DNA from: Apilactobacillus bombintestini
GTDB lineage: Bacteria; Bacillota; Bacilli; Lactobacillales; Lactobacillaceae
DNA length: 64,000 nt
Assembly: GCF_003627035.1 (NCBI RefSeq)
Contig: NZ_CP032626.1
Coordinates: 434,001 to 498,000 of the forward strand
Reading direction: 5' to 3'
Position 1 is the stretch's first letter, and the number at the start of each line of letters is the position of its first letter. Of the stretch, positions 31,584 through 39,078 are shown one piece after another. Under the pieces are notes generated by a model, which was not told where the DNA came from, ran no database searches, and was given only the letters and a program-made list of their open reading frames with translations. The position numbers were made by a program, and so were the translations under genes.

Positions 31584-32945
31584 ATGATAGAACAGTTCGA
31601 AAAATATTTTAAAAAATTGGGATATACTAAACAGACATTAATACAGTTGCGAGTTTATCCATTAATTAAGCAACAAGAAAGTGTCTTAGGTTTATCACCT
31701 ACTGGTTCTGGTAAAACGGTAGCATTTTTAATACCTAGTATTGAAAATTTGGAACCAGGAGCAGGTTCACAATTATTAATTATTGAACCATCACAAGAAC
31801 TAGCTATTCAAACTTCTAAGGTAGCTCGTAATTGGGCTAATTTAAGAGGGATGAAAACTCTAGCACTTACTGGTGGTGCCAATATTAAAAGACAAATGGA
31901 ACGCTTGAAAAAGCATCCTGAAATTATTGTAGGTACTGCCGGACGTATTAAAAATCTAATTGATGATAAAAAGTTAAAAACACATTGGTTTAAAACTTTA
32001 ATTATTGATGAAGCGGATGATTTATTACAAGGTGAAACTTTAACTACCGTTCGTGAAATTACTGATGATTTATTATCAGATATTCAATTGGAATTCTTCT
32101 CAGCTACTTCTACACCTATTCTAGATGAATTAAGTTACTGGTTTGGTAACCGTGACATTAAGAAAGTAGATGTCCGAGCAGAAGATAATACGCAGGGACA
32201 TGTAGAACATGGCATGATGAATGTTTTAAGACGAAATAGAAATAAAATGCTATCTCGTTTACAACATGTTGCTGGTTTTAAAGCACTAGTATTCTTTAAT
32301 CAAACCGTAGATTTAAACAAAACCTACAGTTACTTCATGCATAATCACTATAATGGTGTAGCTAAATTAACTAGTGATCAAAATCAAACTAAACGCCAAA
32401 AGGCAATGAATGACTTTCGTTTAGGACGAGTTAAGTTATTGCTTACCACAGACGTAGCTGCTAGAGGTTTGGATATCGCTAAATTGCCTGCTGTAGTTAA
32501 TTATGATTTACCGGACGAAGATATTGAATATGTTCACCGAGTAGGTCGTACTGGACGTATGGGTGAAGATGGCTTGGTTATTAATTTTGGAGATGACCAT
32601 GATCTTCGTGATTTACGTAATAATATATTAAAAGATTACGATTATGATTTTCAAAATATCTATTTCTACAAAAATCAACTAGTGCATAATATACCTGAAG
32701 GTGCACAACAAGCTGAAAAGAAGCCTGAAAGCAAGAAAACAGGTAAGCGAAATAATTCTCATGCAAAGGCAGCTAACCATAAGAAATCAACTGCTAAGAA
32801 AACTAATAGCGGTAAGTTTATTTCTAATGCTAAGCCTAAGAAGAAAAAACGTGGGAAGAAAAAACGTGGGAAGAAAAACAAGCATACTAAGAATAAAGGG
32901 ATGCGTCATAAGTGGAATAAACAAGATTCCGCTGGCAGAAAGTAA
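31584..32945 (+). CDS. DEAD-box RNA helicase (CshA/CshB-like)
   Basis: The 453-residue protein has the DEAD-box set: Q-motif region TLIQLRVYPLIKQQ, motif I SPTGSGKT, IIDEADDLL (DEAD), SATS, and motif VI HRVGRTGRMG. The last 80 residues are a highly basic tail rich in Lys with a short duplicated KKKKRGKKKRGKK unit, probably for RNA binding. Such helicases act in RNA decay, ribosome assembly or cold adaptation. AGGGGAATATT precedes ATG 31584. The tandem repeat in the tail is encoded by a duplicated 15-base unit at about 32842-32874. Confidence 0.88.
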   Translation: MIEQFEKYFKKLGYTKQTLIQLRVYPLIKQQESVLGLSPTGSGKTVAFLIPSIENLEPGAGSQLLIIEPSQELAIQTSKVARNWANLRGMKTLALTGGANIKRQMERLKKHPEIIVGTAGRIKNLIDDKKLKTHWFKTLIIDEADDLLQGETLTTVREITDDLLSDIQLEFFSATSTPILDELSYWFGNRDIKKVDVRAEDNTQGHVEHGMMNVLRRNRNKMLSRLQHVAGFKALVFFNQTVDLNKTYSYFMHNHYNGVAKLTSDQNQTKRQKAMNDFRLGRVKLLLTTDVAARGLDIAKLPAVVNYDLPDEDIEYVHRVGRTGRMGEDGLVINFGDDHDLRDLRNNILKDYDYDFQNIYFYKNQLVHNIPEGAQQAEKKPESKKTGKRNNSHAKAANHKKSTAKKTNSGKFISNAKPKKKKRGKKKRGKKNKHTKNKGMRHKWNKQDSAGRK

Positions 32946-32993
32946 CTTTACATTATTAATTTAAAATGCGACAATATTATCTGTCGTATTTAT

Positions 32994-33066
32994 GGCCTCA
33001 TAGCACAACTGGATAGGGCGACCGCCTCCTAAGCGGCTGATCTCGGTTCGACTCCGAGTGAGGTCA
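32994..33066 (+). tRNA. tRNA-Arg (CCT)
   Basis: A complete cloverleaf: acceptor GGCCTCA with TGAGGTC (one G-U), T-arm GGTTCGACTCC, anticodon loop CTCCTAA giving CCT (reads AGG). No encoded CCA. It stands alone, away from the main tRNA cluster, followed by a terminator. Confidence 0.93.
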
Positions 33067-33070
33067 TATA

Positions 33071-33104
33071 AAAAGCCACCTAGTAGTTCTAGGTGGCTTT
33101 TCTT
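33071..33104 (+). terminator. Terminator after tRNA-Arg
   Basis: AAAAGCCACCTAG (33071-33083) pairs perfectly with CTAGGTGGCTTTT (33089-33101), 5-base loop, then TCTT. Confidence 0.9.
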
Positions 33105-33123
33105 AATTATTAAGAAGACAAAT

Positions 33124-33161
33124 AAAAAAGCATTAAGTTTAAGATACTTAATGCTTTTTTA
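33124..33161 (-). terminator. Terminator of the sugar uptake gene (bidirectional)
   Basis: AAAAAAGCATTAAGT (33124-33138) pairs with ACTTAATGCTTTTTT (33146-33160), 7-base loop, just past the minus-strand stop at 33169. Confidence 0.87.
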
Positions 33162-33168
33162 TTATTTA

Positions 33169-34050
33169 TTAGTGTAAGAATGCGGTAACAGTTGCCGCAG
33201 CGATTATTAAGAATAATCCAAGAATAGTAATGAATAATTCTTTCTTAGTTTTACTTTGATGTAAGAAGTAGATACTGGTTAGAGTAGCTAACACAACAGA
33301 AGTTTGTGATAACACGAAACCAGTTGCTAATCCGTTCATATCAGGTTGTGCTGAAATCAAGTAAGTTAGAGCAGCAAACGCAAAGAAGAAACCAGAAATG
33401 ATTTGTAGATATGATGATTTAACTGCAAAAACATTGTTTTCTTTGATATGAAGTAAGCAATAGATTACAGCTACTAAGAACATTCCTAATGCTTGTGGGA
33501 AGAAGGCATGCATACCATCAAGATGAGCTTCTTGAGGAGCAGCAGAATATGCCCAGTAACCAATAACACCGATTACTAACAATCCTACGGCTTTCTTCAA
33601 GTCGTCAGAACCTTTAGTATCCTTATGTTCTTGCCAAGCAGTCATAGTAGCACCAACGATAATTACTAATAAAGCTACAAAACCAATAATACGGTGAAGT
33701 GGGTTTTGCCAGTTACCTAGAGCAAAAACGCCCCATAAGGCAGTGACAATTAATTGTAGTGCAGTAGTGATTGGCATTACTCTGGATGAACCAATTAATT
33801 CAAAGGCTTTAAATGACATAATTTGTCCAAATGCCCAACCTGCACCTGATATCAAGGCTAAAATAAATTTAATACCTGTCGGAATGGAATAACCTGAAAT
33901 TAAAATAAAAATAGCTGAGAAAATAAGGGTACCCAATGTGGATCCATAAATTTGGTTAGTTGGTTTACCTCCAAATAATGAAGCGATAGTAGGATATAAA
34001 CCCCAACCTAATAGTGGACCAAGTCCGACTAATAATGCAATAGCGTTCAA
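33169..34050 (-). CDS. GRP-family sugar transporter (GlcU/RbsU-like)
   Basis: A 293-residue protein with about ten helices. It starts with NAIALLVGLGPLLGWGLYPTIASLFGGKPTNQIYG, the pattern of the glucose/ribose porter family (DMT superfamily) that imports sugars by proton symport. In organisms with a reduced PTS such permeases supply glucose for glucokinase. The substrate (glucose or ribose) is not readable. The start is TTG on the minus strand at 34050 with AAGGAGG upstream. It is divergent from gntP. Confidence 0.83.
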   Translation of the reverse strand: MNAIALLVGLGPLLGWGLYPTIASLFGGKPTNQIYGSTLGTLIFSAIFILISGYSIPTGIKFILALISGAGWAFGQIMSFKAFELIGSSRVMPITTALQLIVTALWGVFALGNWQNPLHRIIGFVALLVIIVGATMTAWQEHKDTKGSDDLKKAVGLLVIGVIGYWAYSAAPQEAHLDGMHAFFPQALGMFLVAVIYCLLHIKENNVFAVKSSYLQIISGFFFAFAALTYLISAQPDMNGLATGFVLSQTSVVLATLTSIYFLHQSKTKKELFITILGLFLIIAAATVTAFLH

Positions 34051-34250
34051 AGCGTGTCCTCCTTACGTAAAAAATATCTTATAACTACCAATTTACCACA
34101 TGTTAGCAATAATGTAGTAAAAATTGTAACGATTTCTTAGAAATTTTTTCGAAATTAGGTATTAAAATACCCAAAATAATATAACATATTTAAGAAGTTT
34201 TGTAGATAAAAAAATTTTTAAAAAAATAGTTTCCTTTTTTGAGAAGGTTA

Positions 34251-34259
34251 TGGTATATT
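34251..34259 (+). promoter_or_regulatory. Extended -10 promoter of gntP
   Basis: TGGTATATT (34251-34259) fits TGnTATAAT with one change. No strong -35 is seen. The cre-like site lies 15 bases downstream of it. Confidence 0.5.
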
Positions 34260-34274
34260 ATATTCACAGAAATA

Positions 34275-34288
34275 TAAAAGCGCTTTCA
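34275..34288 (-). promoter_or_regulatory. cre site just downstream of the gntP promoter
   Basis: The minus-strand sequence TGAAAGCGCTTTTA fits the cre consensus TGWAARCGYTWNCW with one mismatch and has the palindromic core AAAGCGCTTT. Its place just after the likely start of transcription is a typical roadblock position for CcpA repression. Confidence 0.68.
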
Positions 34289-34332
34289 TAAGCGCGTTAA
34301 ACCCATTTTTAAATGAAAGAGAGGTATATGAT

Positions 34333-35685
34333 ATGCCATTTGTTGTTTTGTTACTTGGAATCTTATTGCTATTATTCCTTATTATTAAATGCAAGTTGAA
34401 CACATTTATTTCATTAATCGTTACATCGGTTTTAGTTGCACTAGGTTTGGGGATGAACCCAGCTAGTATCGCCACTTCCATTAAAGCTGGTATCGGAAGC
34501 TCACTAGGTGAGTTAGTTATCGTTTTTGGTTTTGGTGCTATGATTGGACGTTTAGTGTCTGATGCAGGTGGATCATACCGTATCGCTAGAACTTTAATTG
34601 ATTTATTTGGAAAACGTAAATTACAATTTGCTATTGTAGCTGCTTCATTTATCATCGGAATGTCACTATTCTTTGAAGTAGGACTAGTTCTATTAACTCC
34701 AATTGTTTTTGCGGTAGCTCTAGAAGCTGATGTACCATTTGTTTACTTAGGAATTCCAATGGCTGCAGCTTTATCCGCAACTCAAGGATTCTTACCACCA
34801 CAACCAGCTCCAACTGCAGTTGCTTCTGCATTAGGTGCTAACATTGGTCAAAACCTATTATTAGGTATTATCGTAGCTATCCCATGTGTTATCGTAGCCG
34901 GACCACTTTTCACTATTTTGGCAAGAAAATTTGCTCCAGAAGCATTCGTAGTAAAGAAATCACTACCAGCTTTTGGTGAAATGAAGAAATACGACTTAAA
35001 AGACACTCCTAGTTTTGGTTTAGCAGCTTTCACATCATTACTACCTGTAATCTTGATGGCAATTTCTACTGTTTACGACATGGTTGTAAATGGTGGAAAG
35101 ACTGTAGCAAACCCTCATGGTATTACTGCTATAGTTTCCATGTTTGGTAACCCAGTTATTGCCATGATTGTTACTTTACTATTCGCAGTTTGGTCAATGG
35201 GCTTCAGTCGTGGGAAAACTATGGATGACATTACTAAGACAGTTACAGAAGCTATTAAATCCATCTCCATGCTACTAATGGTTATCGGTGGTGGATCTGC
35301 CTTCAAACAAGTATTAATTGATGGTGGAGTAGGTAAAGCTGTGCAAGATGTTATGTCTCACGCTAGCTTATCACCAATCATTCTTGCATGGGTAATCACT
35401 GTTATCCTTCGTGTGTCACTAGGTTCAGCTACTGTAGCTGGAATGACTGCTTCAGGTTTAGTAACTCCATTGATGCAATCAATGAGTGTTAGTCCAGTAT
35501 TAATGGCATTGGCTATCGGTGCCGGATCTCTTGCAGCTTCACACGTTAACGATGCTGGTTTCTGGATGTTTAAAGAATACTTTGACTTAGACATCAAACA
35601 AACTCTAAAGATTTGGACAAGTTTGGAAACTGTTATCTCAGTAGTAGGTTTACTAATGGTATTACTACTAAGCTTATTCATCTAA
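34333..35685 (+). CDS. gntP: GntP-family gluconate:H+ symporter
   Basis: A 450-residue permease with 12-14 helices. It carries the GntP-family pattern: SSLGELVIVFGFGAMIGRLVSDAGGSYRIA, FLPPQPAPTAVASALGANIG and HVNDAGFWMFKEYF near the end. The substrate is likely gluconate, supported by gntK nearby. ATG 34333 has AAGAGAGG 9 bases upstream. It is monocistronic with a terminator at 35716. The cre site at 34275 suggests that preferred sugars repress it. Confidence 0.9.
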   Translation: MPFVVLLLGILLLLFLIIKCKLNTFISLIVTSVLVALGLGMNPASIATSIKAGIGSSLGELVIVFGFGAMIGRLVSDAGGSYRIARTLIDLFGKRKLQFAIVAASFIIGMSLFFEVGLVLLTPIVFAVALEADVPFVYLGIPMAAALSATQGFLPPQPAPTAVASALGANIGQNLLLGIIVAIPCVIVAGPLFTILARKFAPEAFVVKKSLPAFGEMKKYDLKDTPSFGLAAFTSLLPVILMAISTVYDMVVNGGKTVANPHGITAIVSMFGNPVIAMIVTLLFAVWSMGFSRGKTMDDITKTVTEAIKSISMLLMVIGGGSAFKQVLIDGGVGKAVQDVMSHASLSPIILAWVITVILRVSLGSATVAGMTASGLVTPLMQSMSVSPVLMALAIGAGSLAASHVNDAGFWMFKEYFDLDIKQTLKIWTSLETVISVVGLLMVLLLSLFI

Positions 35686-35715
35686 CAAAAATAAAAATAT
35701 AATTTAATAGATATG

Positions 35716-35762
35716 AATTAGACAACTATTTCTTTAAAAAGATTTGGTTGTCTAATTTTTTA
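35716..35762 (+). terminator. Terminator after gntP
   Basis: AATTAGACAAC (35716-35726) pairs with GTTGTCTAATT (35747-35757), followed by Ts. The large 20-base loop may hold a second small hairpin. The remaining stretch to 35835 is AT-rich and I see nothing else in it. Confidence 0.75.
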
Positions 35763-35835
35763 GTTAATATATAGTAGAAAAAAGTAAAAATAGATAATAT
35801 AAATATTTAAATTAAAAAATAATTAGAGTTAATCA

Positions 35836-35864
35836 TTGACTTCTCATTTTATTACATGTATTAT
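35836..35864 (+). promoter_or_regulatory. Promoter of the oligopeptide-binding protein leader RNA
   Basis: TTGACT (35836-35841) and TATTAT (35859-35864) are 17 bases apart. A start near 35871 would give a leader of about 243 bases before the lipoprotein gene, containing the Cys-codon reading frame and the terminator below. Confidence 0.7.
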
Positions 35865-35901
35865 TCAGTTAATCAATCTAGTACGAAAGAAGGTTATCCA
35901 T

Positions 35902-35979
35902 TTGAATAACGTATTTTTAATTTCATGTTGTTGTCAAACTGTCGTTAGCACAAATGTGGTAACCTTTTTAGGCGTGTAA
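35902..35979 (+). CDS. Putative cysteine leader peptide (three consecutive Cys codons)
   Basis: A 25-codon frame starting TTG 35902, with a purine-rich AAAGAAGG 8 bases upstream, reads NNVFLISCCCQTVVSTN and ends TFLGV at TAA 35977-35979. Three UGU codons stand in a row at 35926-35934 (residues 9-11). Cys is a rare amino acid, so three adjacent codons in a short leader frame are notable. The last Cys codon overlaps one arm of a hairpin (35932-35944 with 35982-35997). An intrinsic terminator follows at 36028. The arrangement suggests ribosome stalling at low Cys-tRNA. Expression is not proven. Confidence 0.6.
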   Translation: MNNVFLISCCCQTVVSTNVVTFLGV

Positions 35980-36079
35980 CTCGAGATAGTTTGACAGAAA
36001 TTAATAAAAATTGAGTTATACGAATAAGAGACCACTGTTTGAGGCTAACGTTTGTTAGCCTTAGGCAGTGGTCTTTTTC
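35932..36079 (+). promoter_or_regulatory. Candidate cysteine-responsive attenuator with intrinsic terminator
   Basis: Helix A: TGTCAAACTGTC (35932-35943) pairs with GATAGTTTGACA around 35985-35996 (one G-U and a bulge). Helix B: GTGTAACTC (35974-35982) pairs with GAGTTATAC (36013-36021), and encloses the 3' arm of helix A, so A and B exclude each other. The terminator is AGACCACTG (36029-36037) with CAGTGGTCT (36066-36074), enclosing an inner GGCTAAC/GTTAGCC stem (36043-36060), then a T run to 36078. GTTAGC at 35944-35949 could also pair with the inner arm GCTAAC. How the states switch was not computed. Confidence 0.6.
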
Positions 36080-36113
36080 TTTTGATTGATATATATAAAT
36101 TAGGAGTGACAAT

Positions 36114-37748
36114 ATGAAGAAGTTATTAGCAGTATCATCCATGACAATTCTATTAGGAACTGTGTTAGCAGCTTGTGGAAATAATTCCAACAATGATGCC
36201 AAAACTCAAACCTTAAATTTATCAGCAACTTCACAATTAAGTACTTTAGACGTTTCTACATCAACTGGTTACGGATCTACTGGAAATGCATTTAGTAGTT
36301 TTTATAAATTAGGAGATAAAGGTAAGCCAATTCCTGATTTAGCTAAAAGTGCTAAGACCAGCAAGGATGGAAAAACTTGGACATTTCACTTAAGAAAAGC
36401 TAAATGGAGCGATGGAAAAGACATCACAGCCAATGATTTTGTTTATTCTTGGCGTCGAACAGTCATGCCTAAAACTAAAGCAGGTTATGCATACTTATTT
36501 AATAATGTGGAAAATGGGGAAGCAATTAGTAACGGTCAAATGAGTCCTAATAAATTAGGAATTCATGCTTTAAATAAGCAGACAGTACAGATTAAATTAA
36601 ATCGTCCTATTGCTTACTTTAAGACATTAATGGCTTATCCATTATTTGGTCCTCAATCCCAAGCTGCGGTTAATAAATATGGGGATAAGTACGGAACTAA
36701 TTCAAAGTATATGGTTTATTCCGGTCCATTTTCTATTGAAGGTTGGAATGGCACTAACGATAAGTGGTCATATGTAAAAAACAATAATTATTGGGATGCT
36801 AAAAATATTAAGTTACGAAAGATAAATTATACGGTGGTAGCAAATCCTACAACAAGTTTGAATTTATATAATCAAGGAAAAATTGATGTAACTGCATTAT
36901 CTTCGGAACAACTAAAAAACTATAAAACTAATCCAGAAATGCATGATTATTCATACTCCATGACTACTTTCTTACGTTATAACTTTAAAGATCCAGATGA
37001 ACAAAATCGAAAGATTATTAATAATCTAAACATTCGTAAAGCAATTTCTCTAGCTATTGATAGAAACCAATTAAACGAAAGTATTCTTGGCTTTAACACT
37101 AAAAAGATTACTGGATTTGTACCTTTTGGATTAGCTAATGATCCTAAAACAGGTAAAGATTTTGCTGACCAACAAGGTGATAATAATTCACTAGCTTACA
37201 ACAAAAAGTTAGCAAAACAATATTATGAAAAAGGCTTAAAAGAATTAGGAATTAAGCATGTCTCATTAACTTTAATGGGGGCAGATGATGATGCAAATAC
37301 TTCCGTGGCTACACAATATTTGAAATCACAGTTAGAATCAGTTCTTCCAGGATTTTCATTGAATCTAAGAACTATTCCAGGTAAATTAGCAACACAAAAT
37401 CTAAACAAAGGAAACTTTGATATTGCACTATCATCATGGGGTGGAGATTTTAAAGATCCTATTACATTCCTACAAATTCCTGAAAGAAATACACCATATA
37501 ACTTTGGTAACTATAATGATAGTAAGTACAATGAATTGTTAAAGAAGGCAGCTACAACTGATGCTAATGATGCTAACAAACGTTGGCAAGATTTAATTAA
37601 TGCCAGCAAGGAATTAAATGACAATCAAGGAATCTCTCCTTTATACCAAGTTAGAACTTACTATCTACAAAAGAGTAATGTTAAAGATATTATTCATAAC
37701 TCTGCTGGTCCACAATGGAATTACACAAGAACATTTATTAAAAAATAA
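36114..37748 (+). CDS. Oligopeptide ABC transporter substrate-binding lipoprotein (family 5), orphan
   Basis: A 544-residue extracellular lipoprotein: signal peptide with lipobox LAACG (Cys about residue 21), then the family 5 solute-binding pattern with WTFHLRKAKWSDGKDITANDFVYSWRR and later LNIRKAISLAIDRNQL. It would capture peptides for an Opp-type importer, but no permease or ATPase genes are adjacent. AGGAGTGA precedes ATG 36114. The leader with Cys codons upstream suggests a role in getting cysteine, for example from Cys-rich peptides or glutathione; this is inference. No separate terminator is seen before the T-box promoter at 37761. Confidence 0.88.
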   Translation: MKKLLAVSSMTILLGTVLAACGNNSNNDAKTQTLNLSATSQLSTLDVSTSTGYGSTGNAFSSFYKLGDKGKPIPDLAKSAKTSKDGKTWTFHLRKAKWSDGKDITANDFVYSWRRTVMPKTKAGYAYLFNNVENGEAISNGQMSPNKLGIHALNKQTVQIKLNRPIAYFKTLMAYPLFGPQSQAAVNKYGDKYGTNSKYMVYSGPFSIEGWNGTNDKWSYVKNNNYWDAKNIKLRKINYTVVANPTTSLNLYNQGKIDVTALSSEQLKNYKTNPEMHDYSYSMTTFLRYNFKDPDEQNRKIINNLNIRKAISLAIDRNQLNESILGFNTKKITGFVPFGLANDPKTGKDFADQQGDNNSLAYNKKLAKQYYEKGLKELGIKHVSLTLMGADDDANTSVATQYLKSQLESVLPGFSLNLRTIPGKLATQNLNKGNFDIALSSWGGDFKDPITFLQIPERNTPYNFGNYNDSKYNELLKKAATTDANDANKRWQDLINASKELNDNQGISPLYQVRTYYLQKSNVKDIIHNSAGPQWNYTRTFIKK

Positions 37749-37760
37749 TGAGAAAATGTG

Positions 37761-37788
37761 TTGACTTTTCTAATAAACTCTCTATAAT
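37761..37788 (+). promoter_or_regulatory. Promoter of the T-box transcript
   Basis: TTGACT (37761-37766) and TATAAT (37783-37788) are 16 bases apart, 13 bases after the lipoprotein stop codon. Confidence 0.8.
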
Positions 37789-37794
37789 AATAAA

Positions 37795-38081
37795 CAATTA
37801 GATAAGTAAATAGCGATTATAAGAACAACTAATCAGAATTATTTTAAGAGAGTGTTGGTTTGGTGTGACAGCATAATAAAACTGATAGAAAGTTATCATT
37901 CTTTAGCTAGCCCACTGAAATTATAGTAAGTGGCGCCGGTAGCAACCGTTAAGTTGACAGCGTATCAATTTTTATTTGTACGTAGAGGACAGCCTTTATA
38001 AGGCTGTTAAATTAAAGGTGGTAACACGCGTAAGCGTCCTTAGATCCATATTGAATATGGGTTTAAGGGCGCTTTTTTATT
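37795..38081 (+). promoter_or_regulatory. T-box leader (specifier possibly ATC, Ile)
   Basis: The T-box sequence AAGGTGGTAACACGCG is at 38015-38030, followed by the terminator stem AGCGTCCTTAGATCCATAT with ATATGGGTTTAAGGGCGCT and a T run (38032-38079). Upstream are the AGAGAG and GGTGTGA stem I elements (37857-37868 region) and a stem III, CAGCCTT/AAGGCTG. By analogy with glyQ T-boxes, base TAGC (37811-37814)/GCTA (37906-37909) and AAGAA (37821-37825)/TTCTT (37899-37903) frame the specifier loop, with codon ATC at 37895-37897 followed by A. The class is sure; the Ile specifier is tentative. Confidence 0.9.
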
Positions 38082-38114
38082 TATCGATTTTAATTAGGAA
38101 AGGATGTGGTGGCA

Positions 38115-38201
38115 ATGCAATTACCGATTAGTGATTTAGACGATGGACAGATTAATATTTTATTTAGGATTGCAGCGTCACCAATGAAGGTACGCTGCTA
38201 G
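38115..38201 (+). CDS. Small reading frame between T-box and hydratase gene
   Basis: A 28-codon frame from ATG 38115 (QLPISDLDDGQINILFRIA then a Cys-ended tail) to TAG 38199-38201. AGGAAAGG lies about 11 bases upstream, and the hydratase gene begins 18 bases after it. I do not recognise the peptide. It could be a real small protein, the remnant of a lost first gene of the T-box operon, or a translational-coupling frame. Confidence is low. Confidence 0.35.
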   Translation: MQLPISDLDDGQINILFRIAASPMKVRC

Positions 38202-38219
38202 AAAAGGAAGCGTATTATT

Positions 38220-39020
38220 ATGACAACTACTGAATTAGAATTAACTGAAACTGAAGAAAAATTGGCTAACGCATTATTTGAAGCATACAAGACTAAAAAG
38301 CCTTTGAAAATGGATGAATGGGAAGATATGGTGTCAGATGAAGATGCATCATATCGTGTGCAAAGAAAGTTAATGGAATTAAAGAACGAAGAATTAGGCG
38401 GATATAAAGTTAGTTTAACTAGTAAGCAAACTCAAGATATGTTTGATTCAGATGAACCATTATATGGTGCACAAGTAAAATCACATTTTGTTCAATCACC
38501 AGTTTCATTATCATTACATAGTGAATTAATGGATCCACTTGCGGAAGTAGAGTTAGTTTTTAAAGCTAAAGAGAAATTATTACCAACTGATAGTTTGGAA
38601 GATTTATCTAATAAGACTACGGTAGCTTCAGGAGTAGAGGTGCCAGATTCACGTTTTGCTGATTGGTTCCCATCATTATCTAAATACATGGTCATGTCCG
38701 ATGCAGCAGTGGGTGGATATGTTGTTTATGGTAAGGAATTTGATACCAACGACTTTTCACTAGAAGATTTAGAAAAAGTAACTACTAGTTTGTCTCATGA
38801 TGGAAAAGAGGTTGCTACTGGTGCTTCATCTGAAGTATTAGGCAATCCACTTAAATCATTACAATGGTTGGTTAAAAAACTAGATCAACAAGGATTAACA
38901 TTAGATGCTGGTCAACGAGTATCTTCAGGAACCTTCTTACTTCCACCACATTTAACTAAGGGTGAATGGAAAGCTACCTTTAATGAAGGATTTAGTGATG
39001 TAAACTTAAGTGTTAAATAA
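38220..39020 (+). CDS. 2-keto-4-pentenoate hydratase / fumarylacetoacetase-family protein
   Basis: The 266-residue cytoplasmic protein has the MhpD-like pattern: an N-terminal helical part (ETEEKLANALFEAYKTKKPL), GYKVSLTSKQTQDMFDSDEPLYG, the acidic metal-site segment DPLAEVELVFKAKE, VEVPDSRF, and a C-terminal GQRVSSGTFLLPP. Hydratases of this family add water to 2-oxo-4-enoic acids in aromatic catabolism, which is unlikely in a lactobacillus; the real substrate is unknown. AAAAGGAAG precedes ATG 38220. Control by an upstream T-box suggests a link to amino acid supply. Confidence 0.78.
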   Translation: MTTTELELTETEEKLANALFEAYKTKKPLKMDEWEDMVSDEDASYRVQRKLMELKNEELGGYKVSLTSKQTQDMFDSDEPLYGAQVKSHFVQSPVSLSLHSELMDPLAEVELVFKAKEKLLPTDSLEDLSNKTTVASGVEVPDSRFADWFPSLSKYMVMSDAAVGGYVVYGKEFDTNDFSLEDLEKVTTSLSHDGKEVATGASSEVLGNPLKSLQWLVKKLDQQGLTLDAGQRVSSGTFLLPPHLTKGEWKATFNEGFSDVNLSVK

Positions 39021-39040
39021 AAAATGAATAATTAAGCACA

Positions 39041-39078
39041 AAAAAAGCACTTCCGATTAAATCGAAAGTGCTTTTTTA
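39041..39078. terminator. Bidirectional terminator
   Basis: AAAAAAGCACTTCCGATT (39041-39058) pairs with AATCGAAAGTGCTTTTTT (39060-39077) with one mismatch. It lies between the hydratase gene and the convergent gtrA-like gene. Confidence 0.85.

Noticed and set aside
32842-32874. Duplicated AAGAAAAAACGTGGG unit
   Set aside because: It lies inside the Lys-rich tail of the helicase gene and is explained by coding of a repetitive basic tail, not by a mobile or CRISPR repeat.
38104-38139. An 11-residue frame MWWQCNYRLVI after the T-box, with two Trp codons
   Set aside because: Its ATG abuts the AGGAAAGG site with no spacing, it is downstream of the T-box terminator with no further terminator, and it overlaps the better frame at 38115 in another phase.
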